NCBI GenBank assembly: GCA_002999035.1
Contig: CP027241.1
Coordinates: forward strand, 2,328,195 to 2,392,194
DNA from: Lachnospiraceae bacterium oral taxon 500
GTDB lineage: Bacteria; Bacillota; Clostridia; Lachnospirales; Vallitaleaceae
DNA length: 64,000 bases
Direction of reading: 5' to 3'
The notes beneath the pieces were generated by a model. The model had not been told where the DNA came from. It ran no database searches and worked only from the letters and a program-made list of their open reading frames with translations. Below, one piece after another: positions 26,572 to 34,181 of this stretch. How positions within the stretch are numbered: position 1 is the first letter of the stretch; each line of letters opens with the position of its first letter. A program made the position numbers and the translations under genes.

Positions 26572-26946
26572 ATGCACGAACTGGGAATTGTTTTTGAAAT
26601 AGCAAAAAGAGTAGGCGGCATTGCCGCCGAATATGACATCGCCCCGGAGGATATTGCCGCCGTGGTGGTGGAAATCGGAGAAGCCTCGACCATTATCCCC
26701 CGCTATCTGCGGGAATGTTGGCCGGCTGCTATTGACCGGACGGAGTTTGAGCATGTTGAACTGCAAACGGAAGTTATCACCGCTACCGTTTCCTGCAAAG
26801 CCTGCCAAACCGTTTACGAATATTTGAAAAACGACCGGAAATGTCCGCGCTGCGGCTTAGAGGAGGCAGTAATGATTACCGGCCGCGAGTTTCAAATTAA
26901 GGAAATCCTGCTTTTTGAAGATGACGATGAAAGCGAAGAAGTTTAA
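26572..26946 (+). CDS. hypA: HypA-type nickel chaperone
   Basis: Zinc protein that carries Ni(II) with HypB. It starts MHEL, so the Ni-binding His2 motif is intact. The zinc site is CKAC-N12-CPRC at about 84-103. The C-terminal tail is very acidic (EDDDESEE), unlike most HypA. At 124 residues it has normal length. RBS GGAGG, 8 nt after the oxidoreductase stop, so the three genes form one operon. Confidence 0.9.
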   Translation: MHELGIVFEIAKRVGGIAAEYDIAPEDIAAVVVEIGEASTIIPRYLRECWPAAIDRTEFEHVELQTEVITATVSCKACQTVYEYLKNDRKCPRCGLEEAVMITGREFQIKEILLFEDDDESEEV

Positions 26947-27067
26947 CGTTTTTTGCTCTATTGCTTGAAAAATACTGAAACCGGGTTTCCAAAGAATAAC
27001 TGCACTTGCATAAGCGAAATCTTCAAAGCAAGAGATTCCGCCAACTGACTAATTGAGGAGAAAAATT

Positions 27068-28051
27068 ATGTTTACATTTCACGGAACAAATCCTATGCTG
27101 ATGTGGGCAGTATGGTTATGTGTCTTTGCCGCACTCTTTGGTTTAAATGAAATTACCCGCCGCTTTAAACATGCGGGGCTGGCTGCCTTTTTCTTTTTGC
27201 CGATTCTGATGTCAATTCTTTGGTTTACCATCCTAAAGGGCCAGTCTTATACCGACTGGTTTCATTTAGTCAAGGTATATTCCGCAACTGCCGGCTGCAT
27301 CGGCTTTTGGCTGATTCGCCATTTACAGGGCAAGCGCCGGGACGGCTCCGTCTGGAAATTAAGCGAAAATAAAATTGCCCTTTGCTTTCCGCCGCTGATT
27401 TTAGCCATCAATATTTTGGAAGCCTGCTCCCGCGATATCGAAGTCGGCATGACCTATAAAGTCATCACCGAATTAGTGGAGCACGGCACCAGCAATACCG
27501 TGTTTCAGCTGATGGGCGGCTCGTGGAACTTTATGAATGCCGCGGCCGGGCTTCTAAACATTATTACCATCACCGGCTGGTTTGGTATTTGCCTGCGCAA
27601 GGAAACAGCAGCCGATAAGAGTAAGGACATGCTCTGGCCGGATATGCTTTGGTTTTGGATCATCGCTTATGATGTGTGGAACTTTGCCTACACCTATAAC
27701 TGTCTGCCGCATCACGCCTGGTACTGCGGTTTTGCCCTGCTGTTAGCGCCGACCCTCTGCTCTTTCAGCTTGGGCAAAGGCGCCTGGCTGCAGCACCGGG
27801 CTCATACCCTGGCACTTTGGTGTATGTTCGCTCAAACTTTCCCGACTTTTCAGGATAACAGCATGTTCCGGGTAGATTCAACTTACAACCCGGCCATTTA
27901 CTTTGCAGTCAGCGCTTTGGCTCTGCTGGTCAACTTGGCTGTTTTTGCTTATATGCTTTATAAAGTAAAGAAAACCAAAAAAAATCCCTATACCGGCGAG
28001 TTGTACGGCGATTTGGATAAGTACCGAGAAGTCAAGGCATTGGCCGAATAA
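27068..28051 (+). CDS. polytopic membrane protein of unknown function (DUF5692-like)
   Basis: A 327-residue integral membrane protein with eight or nine hydrophobic helices, many Trp and His in or near the membrane (GSWNFMNAAAG, YDVWNFAYTYN, LPHHAWYCG). A short Lys-rich cytoplasmic end follows. I recall this as the DUF5692 type; no activity is known to me. The ATG at 27068-27070 is chosen because GAGGAG lies 7 nt before it, within the longer frame that starts at 27053. It follows hypA by 121 nt, so it may belong to the same regulon. The His/Trp-rich loops would suit a redox or metal role, but that is speculation. Confidence 0.65.
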   Translation: MFTFHGTNPMLMWAVWLCVFAALFGLNEITRRFKHAGLAAFFFLPILMSILWFTILKGQSYTDWFHLVKVYSATAGCIGFWLIRHLQGKRRDGSVWKLSENKIALCFPPLILAINILEACSRDIEVGMTYKVITELVEHGTSNTVFQLMGGSWNFMNAAAGLLNIITITGWFGICLRKETAADKSKDMLWPDMLWFWIIAYDVWNFAYTYNCLPHHAWYCGFALLLAPTLCSFSLGKGAWLQHRAHTLALWCMFAQTFPTFQDNSMFRVDSTYNPAIYFAVSALALLVNLAVFAYMLYKVKKTKKNPYTGELYGDLDKYREVKALAE

Positions 28052-28221
28052 TCGATCCCTTGGCCTAATCAATCGCCGGAACACGGCCCATAGTTATGGT
28101 AACTATTACTTATCCCTAAACTCGATCCGTCCTATTATTTTTCGGCTTGATTTGACCGATATACATAATGTATTTTATATATTCAACTTCTCCGTGTTCG
28201 TCAGAACGGCCTTTTAAAGTG

Positions 28222-28318
28222 GGTCGCCGCCCAGAAGCGGCAGCGTTTCGACCGGAGAATTTGAGTTATATCTTTCATTTTCACCGCAGTAAGACTTCCC
28301 CTTTCTGCGGCGAAAATG
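28222..28318 (+). other. structured leader upstream of the adhesin gene
   Basis: Two foldable elements in the 307-nt gap before the adhesin. The first is GGTCG [CCGC-N6-GCGG] N8 CGACC (28222-28253). The second is CATTTTCACCGCAG / CTGCGGCGAAAATG, a 14-bp stem with one mismatch (28276-28318). Neither has a T-run. It does not match any riboswitch class I can recall. Confidence 0.45.
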
Positions 28319-28358
28319 GGTAGCTAATCAACAGTCATAAGTATATGAAAGGAAAAAA

Positions 28359-29705
28359 ATGAATATCTTTAAATCATCTAACTTTTTACGCAAAGCAATG
28401 GCTTTGTTTTTAACGGCTTTCCTCTTCTTTCAGGGGAGCGGCGGTTCTGCGCTCTTAGCCGAAAACTCCGGCGGGACTCCGACCCCAGCACCGGCTCAGT
28501 TAAACAATCTTCAGTTTTTCCTGACCCCGGCCGGCGGTTCAGAAAGCGAACTACCCTCTGGTACCGACCTTTCCGAAGTAATTTCGCAAGACTCGGTTTT
28601 AAGAATTCGCTATGAATTTAAAACGCCGGTGGATCTGGCCAATAACCCTGGTTTTATTGACTGGGAACTGCCCCTGTCCAATACCGGCGGATTGGATTTA
28701 AGCAAAATCACCGGTAATACTCACCTTGATCCGGTTAATCATTACTTTACCTATGAAATTGATCCGGTCAACCACAAAATCAATGTTCATTTTGACCCGG
28801 CCAAGGTACCGGCTGAGGGGTCCAATGCTTACATTGAAATAACGGCTGCTTTTAATATGGATCAAAACAGTGTTAACAACCGTCATCGCTTTGTTTTCCC
28901 CATTTCTGCTACGGAAGAGAAAAGCTTCACTCTGCGTTTTATGCCGCGCAAGAGCAAAAACATTGAAAAAGACGGTCAGTTTTATTCAACTGTCCATGGC
29001 GACCGGTTGACTCACAACGACTTAAAGATTAATCCGCATGAGGTTAAATGGACGGTTGATGCCAATCTGCAACGGAAAAACATTCCGGCAGCCAATGCCT
29101 TGGTGGAGGATACTTTTAATTCCGACCAGCTGGCCTTGCGTCCGGAGACGATTAAAGTTTATCCCCTGGGTGTCACTATGGGCGGAACGATTGCCGCTTC
29201 CGGTCCAGCTTTGACACTTGGTGCGGATTATGAAGTAGTGACCGATCCCGCCACCCCGGGACAATTTAAAATCAAGTTTAAAGATTCCCAGTTTGAGCAA
29301 ATTGATGGTTCTGATTATTTAACAAAAGCTTACCGGGTAGAATACATCACCGACATCAAACCGGAAGTCAGTGGCTCCAATATTACGTTGACCAATACGG
29401 CAAAATTGGATGGTGCCTCCGCTGCAAAAGATGTGAAGATCCAATATAAGCGCCCAGTACATACTCCTACCAAATCCGGTTCTTATGTCGTTCAGTATCC
29501 GGCATCTGCTCACACACTTTGGCTGCGCTGGGATGTTTTGGTGAATCTGGATCAGAAGCCGATCAAGGAAATCAGCGACGTATTTCCTTCCAATTTAAAG
29601 TTGCGTGCTCCCTTTCCCGAAACCACTCCCCCCCCAGCCGCTCCAGCTGCAACGACTAAAGCCGGAGGCGCTAACCAAAGACAAAGCAAGGCTGACCAAT
29701 GCTGA
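28359..29705 (+). CDS. LPxTG adhesin, N-terminal half (frameshifted at a C8 tract)
   Basis: The first 423 codons encode the exported part of a large wall protein. A signal peptide (residues 1-35, hydrophobic core ALFLTAFLFFQG) is followed by Pro/Thr-rich residues and then two bacterial adhesin-type beta-sandwich domains (about 50-200 and 215-370) of the collagen-binding class. At residue 424 the frame runs through C8 (29628-29635), then continues for only 25 residues in a non-homologous frame to a stop at 29703-29705. The next gene picks up the domain series in the +1 frame. Loss of one C, or gain of two, would join them into a protein of about 1218 residues. Confidence 0.85.
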   Translation: MNIFKSSNFLRKAMALFLTAFLFFQGSGGSALLAENSGGTPTPAPAQLNNLQFFLTPAGGSESELPSGTDLSEVISQDSVLRIRYEFKTPVDLANNPGFIDWELPLSNTGGLDLSKITGNTHLDPVNHYFTYEIDPVNHKINVHFDPAKVPAEGSNAYIEITAAFNMDQNSVNNRHRFVFPISATEEKSFTLRFMPRKSKNIEKDGQFYSTVHGDRLTHNDLKINPHEVKWTVDANLQRKNIPAANALVEDTFNSDQLALRPETIKVYPLGVTMGGTIAASGPALTLGADYEVVTDPATPGQFKIKFKDSQFEQIDGSDYLTKAYRVEYITDIKPEVSGSNITLTNTAKLDGASAAKDVKIQYKRPVHTPTKSGSYVVQYPASAHTLWLRWDVLVNLDQKPIKEISDVFPSNLKLRAPFPETTPPPAAPAATTKAGGANQRQSKADQC

Positions 29706-32019
29706 TTATGAAACCATTGATTTACACACTGTTTTTAATGTTAATACCGGCGCCACCGGAGAACAATTAGTTTTAACACCGCTGGATCCGGCTAACCCGC
29801 CGCGCGATGTCTACCGGCTGAAATTTGATACCTCTATTCATCCCGGCCATACTGATCCGGTCGCCGGACAAGATACTTATACCAACTCCATGAGCTTAAC
29901 CACTTATACCGGTTCAGCTGATTCTACCGTGTCGTTCAACAGCACCCCTGTCGGACCGGTAGAAAACGGAATCGGTAAGTGGGCAGAAACCGTAGATTAC
30001 GTTAACAGGACAATTAAATGGCTCATTAATATTGAGCCCAAAGCCAGCGCCATGCATAAACTCATCGTTAATGATACTTTCCCCAACAAGGGCCTATCAT
30101 TAGTTGCGAATAGCGTCGAGATAAAACAAGGCAGTTTGGTTCTGACAAAAGACACAGATTATGACTTGACAAATATCAATGAAAATGGGTTTACGGTTGA
30201 GTTCAAAGGCACCTTCGAATCTATTAACCGTAACGTTCAAATTACTTATAAGACTACTTTTGACCGGCATACCCATACTGACCCCAGCAATCCGTTAGAA
30301 TATAAAAATGCCGGCAATTACCGGATGACAGGATTGGCAAATCCCAAAACTATCTCTGCGGCTACCTTTACCGTTCATCCGTATGTTCCGACAAACGGCG
30401 GTAAAGAGGTCAAAACCGATTGGCCTACTCGGGAAATGGAATGGACGATTTATGCCAACTATAACGCCGAACCTCTGAATCTGAAGGTGAAGGACGAAAT
30501 CGGCGCCGGTCATGAACTGATTGAAGATTCGATCAAGGTTTATACCTATACACCGCACCAGACTAATGGAAAGCCGCAGCTGGGCAGCGAGGTAACCACA
30601 CCGGTTTATACCTTAAGCGACGTAACAGCCAACGGCTTTACGGTTGATTTTGCCAATACCAATCAGCGCTATGCCATTGTTTATAAAACCAGAATGTCCG
30701 ATACCGGACTGTCGATCAATAAGTATGAAAATACGGCTTTCCTGAACGACACAGCGGTGAAAAAAGAAGCTACTTTCCCGAACTATGATAAGTTTCTGGG
30801 CAAAGTTGGTAAGCAGCGGCGCACTCCAACGAATCAGCTGGACTGGTATATCGACTGGAGTGTTAACATCAATCAAAGCTTGTCCGTCATTCATGACACG
30901 GTCATTAATGATCGCTTAGGTGTCGGGCAGGAATATGTACCCGACAGCTTCAAATTGTATACGGTTCATCCGACTAGGCAATTGGTGCCGGCTTCCGAGT
31001 ATAATCTCATTATTAAGCCGTTTGATCCGGTCACCAGCGAACAAAGTATGGAGCTGCGGTTTAACAATCCGATTGACCGGGAATACCTGCTGGAATATTC
31101 AACCTTGATCACCAAGGAGCAGGCGCCATTCCCCATGAAAAATAAAATAAGCATAAACGGTGAAAACGTTCAAATTGTAAACCGCCAGGTAGAGACCCTA
31201 GTTAACGCTGTTTACGCCACAACCACCGCCGGCTCGGAGCGTCCGCGTTCTCGATACGGCAGTATCTCGATTTTGAAAAAGGATAAATCAAACGGCCGTC
31301 CGCTGGCTGGCATTGTTTTTGAACTCTGGAAAGATGGTGTTTTGGTTGCTGCTTTCCCGGCGACCGGCACAGACGGAAAAACGGAGTTAAAGGGCTTAAG
31401 ACTCGGCAGTTACCTGTTAAAAGAACAATTTGACAGACGATATGTTCCGCTGCCGGATACAGCGGTTGAAATCAACACTGCTGCCCGCGATCTCAGCCTG
31501 ACCTTGGAAAATACACCGGCCGATCCGGCCACACCATATAATCCGCCGGAACCGGAGAAGCCGCAACCGGACAATCCTCCCAAGGAACAGCCTAAGGATC
31601 AACCCAAGGATGAAACACCTAAGGATAAACCGAAACCGGAAAGACCTGACTATCCGACACCGGGTACGCCAAATGACGTTCCGCCGGTGCCGACGACACC
31701 TCCCGGACCGAATGAAGGGGATATCGAAATCCCTAACGATCATATTCCGCAAATCGTGATTACGCCGAAGCACGGTAAGATCGAACTGACCGGCCGGCGT
31801 TGGAAATATACGCCCAATGACGGTTTTTACGGCAAGGATTCCTTTACCGTTCATGTCACCACCCCGACCGGTGAGGAATATGACGAGGAAATTGAAATTG
31901 ATATCCCCATTCCTGAGGGTGTCGCGACTTTGCCGAAAACCGACGGCATTCCTTCTGTTTTCTATTTCCTGCTGGGCGGTGCATGCCTTGCCTTAGCGGC
32001 CATATTTAAAAAGAAATAG
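29605..32019 (+). CDS. LPxTG adhesin, C-terminal half (in +1 frame)
   Basis: The remaining ~794 residues of the adhesin. At least three further repeats of a ~130-residue domain occur, each with the pattern 'W...vd....ln...i.D.....l...s.kvy', as in collagen-binding adhesins. A Cna-B/SpaA-type domain (GSISILKKDKSNGRPLAGI) follows near residue 550. Then come a Pro/Lys wall-spanning region (about 635-705) with PKDQPKDE-type repeats, an Ig-like domain (WKYTPNDGFYGKDSFTVHV) and the sorting signal LPKTD, a hydrophobic helix and FKKK. The frame formally begins at a GTG (29605) before the C8 tract. There is no RBS, so it is unlikely to be translated independently. Confidence 0.88.
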   Translation: MLPFPKPLPPQPLQLQRLKPEALTKDKARLTNADYETIDLHTVFNVNTGATGEQLVLTPLDPANPPRDVYRLKFDTSIHPGHTDPVAGQDTYTNSMSLTTYTGSADSTVSFNSTPVGPVENGIGKWAETVDYVNRTIKWLINIEPKASAMHKLIVNDTFPNKGLSLVANSVEIKQGSLVLTKDTDYDLTNINENGFTVEFKGTFESINRNVQITYKTTFDRHTHTDPSNPLEYKNAGNYRMTGLANPKTISAATFTVHPYVPTNGGKEVKTDWPTREMEWTIYANYNAEPLNLKVKDEIGAGHELIEDSIKVYTYTPHQTNGKPQLGSEVTTPVYTLSDVTANGFTVDFANTNQRYAIVYKTRMSDTGLSINKYENTAFLNDTAVKKEATFPNYDKFLGKVGKQRRTPTNQLDWYIDWSVNINQSLSVIHDTVINDRLGVGQEYVPDSFKLYTVHPTRQLVPASEYNLIIKPFDPVTSEQSMELRFNNPIDREYLLEYSTLITKEQAPFPMKNKISINGENVQIVNRQVETLVNAVYATTTAGSERPRSRYGSISILKKDKSNGRPLAGIVFELWKDGVLVAAFPATGTDGKTELKGLRLGSYLLKEQFDRRYVPLPDTAVEINTAARDLSLTLENTPADPATPYNPPEPEKPQPDNPPKEQPKDQPKDETPKDKPKPERPDYPTPGTPNDVPPVPTTPPGPNEGDIEIPNDHIPQIVITPKHGKIELTGRRWKYTPNDGFYGKDSFTVHVTTPTGEEYDEEIEIDIPIPEGVATLPKTDGIPSVFYFLLGGACLALAAIFKKK
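29628..29635 (+). repeat. C8 homopolymer at the adhesin frame switch
   Basis: Eight consecutive C residues at codon 424-426 mark the only place where both adhesin halves overlap with a slippage-prone tract. It is a candidate phase-variation switch, or a sequencing/assembly error of a homopolymer. Confidence 0.75.
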
Positions 32020-32045
32020 AAAAACTGCAAATTAAAAAGCACTAA

Positions 32046-32098
32046 AAAGCAGCTTGCTGACGGTCACACCGCCATGCAAGCTGCTTTCTCTTTTTTCT
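32046..32098 (+). terminator. terminator of the adhesin gene
   Basis: A perfect 11-bp stem AAAGCAGCTTG / CAAGCTGCTTT, with an inner small stem in the loop, followed by CTCTTTTTTCTC. It could also serve the convergent gene at 32232. Confidence 0.85.
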
Positions 32099-32231
32099 CT
32101 TTCTTCTCTTTTTCTTTTTGCAAAACTTTTCCAAAATAAAATAATCCAAAACAATCCGAATCTGTTGCCGGCTGCTTGCCAGGAATCGATCTGATTCTTG
32201 TCACATGCTTTCCCAGCCTTACCGCCCGCCG

Positions 32232-33590
32232 CTAATTTTTAAAACTATGAATCGGCGCGGGAATAAAGCCCGTCCGGCGAATAAACTCCTCACAGCCGAA
32301 GCGATTCACCGGCATCACCGGCGCCGTCCCCAGCAAACCGCCAAACTCCGCCGTTTCACCTACGCCCTTGCCGATAACCGGAATAATCCGAACAGCAGTC
32401 GTCTTGTTGTTGATCATGCCAATCGCCATTTCATCGGCAATCAAACCGGAAATCGTAGCTGCCGGCGTATCACCCGGCACGGCAATCATATCCAGTCCGA
32501 CCGAGCAGACACAGGTCATGGCCTCCAGCTTTTCCAGGGTCAGCGCTCCGCGTTCCACTGCCTGAATCATCCCCTGATCCTCACTGACCGGAATAAAAGC
32601 GCCGCTTAAACCGCCAACCGAAGAAGAAGCCATGATTCCGCCCTTTTTAACCTGATCATTCAGCAGCGCCAGCGCCGCGGTCGTTCCCGGAGCGCCGGTT
32701 GACTCCAAACCCATCAGTTCCAAAATATCGGCAATCGAATCGCCGATGGCCGGTGTCGGCGCCAGCGATAAGTCAATAATGCCAAAGGGATAGCCCAGCC
32801 GTTCGGCCACCTCCTGACCGACTAACATGCCGACTCTGGTAATTTTAAAGGAAATTTTTTTTATGGTTTCCGCCAAAACCTCAAACCGCTTTCCCCGGCA
32901 CTGCTCCAAAGCCTTTTTCACCACTCCCGGCCCGCTGACACCAACATGAATCAAGGTATCGGCGTTGGTCACACCATGAAAAGCTCCAGCCATAAAGGGG
33001 TTATCATCGGGTGCATTGGTAAAAACCACAAACTTGGCACAGCCAATGCTGTCGGCTGCTTTCGTTTTTTCTGCCAGTTCCTTAATCACACTCCCCAGCA
33101 GCCGGACGGCATCCATATTGATACCGGCCTTGGATGAGCCGACATTGACCGAAGCACAAACCCGCTCAGTCTGAGCCAGCGCCTGAGGCAGCGCCGCTAT
33201 CAGCGCTTCATCTTCCGCCGTCATTCCTTTTTGCACCAGCGCGGAAAAACCGCCGATAAAATTAACCCCGACCGCCTTGGCTGCCTGATCTAAGGTTTCG
33301 GCAATCGCCACATAAGCAGCCGGTTCCTTAAAGCCGGCTGCTATTGCCACCGGCGTCACCGAAATCCGTTTATTGACAATCGGAATGGCATATTCTTTGG
33401 CCACATAATCCGCCGTTTTCACCAGGTCCTTGGCCTTGCTTGTAATCTTATGATAAATCTTTTGCCGGAATTCAGTTAAGTCATTCGACCGGCAGTCCAA
33501 CAGGCTAATCCCCATCGTAACCGTCCGCACATCCAAATTATCTTCCAAAATCATTTGATTGGTTTCATATACTTCTTTTATATGGATCAT
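32232..33590 (-). CDS. PFL family (UPF0210/DUF711) protein
   Basis: A 452-residue conserved protein of unknown reaction, structurally related to the glycyl-radical/PFL fold but without the radical Gly motif I would expect. Recognisable stretches: [55 protein letters not shown] and [16 protein letters not shown]. The ATG at 33588-33590 has GGGAG 6 nt upstream; the longer ORF (33644) adds 18 residues without support. It is almost always next to an ACT-domain protein, as here (33821), which probably senses an amino acid and controls it. Confidence 0.9.
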   Translation of the reverse strand: MIHIKEVYETNQMILEDNLDVRTVTMGISLLDCRSNDLTEFRQKIYHKITSKAKDLVKTADYVAKEYAIPIVNKRISVTPVAIAAGFKEPAAYVAIAETLDQAAKAVGVNFIGGFSALVQKGMTAEDEALIAALPQALAQTERVCASVNVGSSKAGINMDAVRLLGSVIKELAEKTKAADSIGCAKFVVFTNAPDDNPFMAGAFHGVTNADTLIHVGVSGPGVVKKALEQCRGKRFEVLAETIKKISFKITRVGMLVGQEVAERLGYPFGIIDLSLAPTPAIGDSIADILELMGLESTGAPGTTAALALLNDQVKKGGIMASSSVGGLSGAFIPVSEDQGMIQAVERGALTLEKLEAMTCVCSVGLDMIAVPGDTPAATISGLIADEMAIGMINNKTTAVRIIPVIGKGVGETAEFGGLLGTAPVMPVNRFGCEEFIRRTGFIPAPIHSFKN

Positions 33591-33642
33591 GATTATCTCC
33601 CTTGTTTGTTCCATATCACCTCTTGCTGAGTCCTTTTCCAAC

Positions 33643-33795
33643 AAAGACCTCTTTCATCGGCTGACAAGCCCTGCGATGGCAAAGACCTCTTTCGTCAACT
33701 GGCGATCCCACAGCAAAACGACCTTTTCCACCGATTGACCATCCCCGCGGCGGTAAAAGCCTTTTTCGGCAGCTGACCATCCCTTCCGCAGACCT
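33643..33795. repeat. four degenerate direct repeats in the UPF0210-ACT spacer
   Basis: Units start at 33643, 33681, 33714 and 33754, with periods of 38, 33 and 40 bp. Each reads approximately AAAGACCTCTTTCnnCnnCTGnC followed by a GC-rich ATCCC part. They lie between the PFL-family start and the ACT gene stop and may be a decayed duplication or a leader with repeated stems. Confidence 0.55.
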
Positions 33796-33820
33796 GCACC
33801 GGTTAATTTCAGCCCACCCG

Positions 33821-34093
33821 CTAAATCCTGTGCATGGAGTCAAAAATTTCCTCCATTTGCAGCATGATCTTAACATTCAGCTTCTCACCCAGCTCCGTCA
33901 GCTCTTCGCTGATCTCGCTGATATGCGCCAGCTGCGGCGTAATATCGACAATCATCATCATATTAAAAAACTGCTCCCGAATCGACTGCGTAATATCCAA
34001 AATATTGATTTGCTTTTCGGCTAAATAAGTGCATACCCCGGCAATGATGCCGACACTGTCTTTGCCAACCACGGTAATAATCGCTCTTTTCAT
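33821..34093 (-). CDS. ACT domain-containing regulator (UPF0237)
   Basis: A 90-residue single ACT domain: RAIITVVGKDSVGIIAGVCTYLAEKQINILDITQ then the beta-alpha-beta remainder. ACT domains bind amino acids, usually as dimers. The true start is ATG 34091-34093 (RBS AAGGAAAG). The longer frame reaching 34450 is the shadow of the gene upstream. Its constant partnership with the UPF0210 protein suggests joint function. Confidence 0.92.
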   Translation of the reverse strand: MKRAIITVVGKDSVGIIAGVCTYLAEKQINILDITQSIREQFFNMMMIVDITPQLAHISEISEELTELGEKLNVKIMLQMEEIFDSMHRI

Positions 34094-34181
34094 TTGCTTT
34101 CCTTTCGCCCTCGCTCCCGTTAAAATTCGACCATTTCTTACTGCTTGCTTTACCCAGTTTCCTTCCCAAATACCGTCCGGC

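Noticed and set aside
28222..28318. c-di-GMP riboswitch before the adhesin
   Set aside because: The stems do not carry the conserved GEMM core nucleotides that I know; kept only as a structured leader.
33643..33795. CRISPR array
   Set aside because: Repeat units are degenerate and spacing is irregular; no cas genes in the window.
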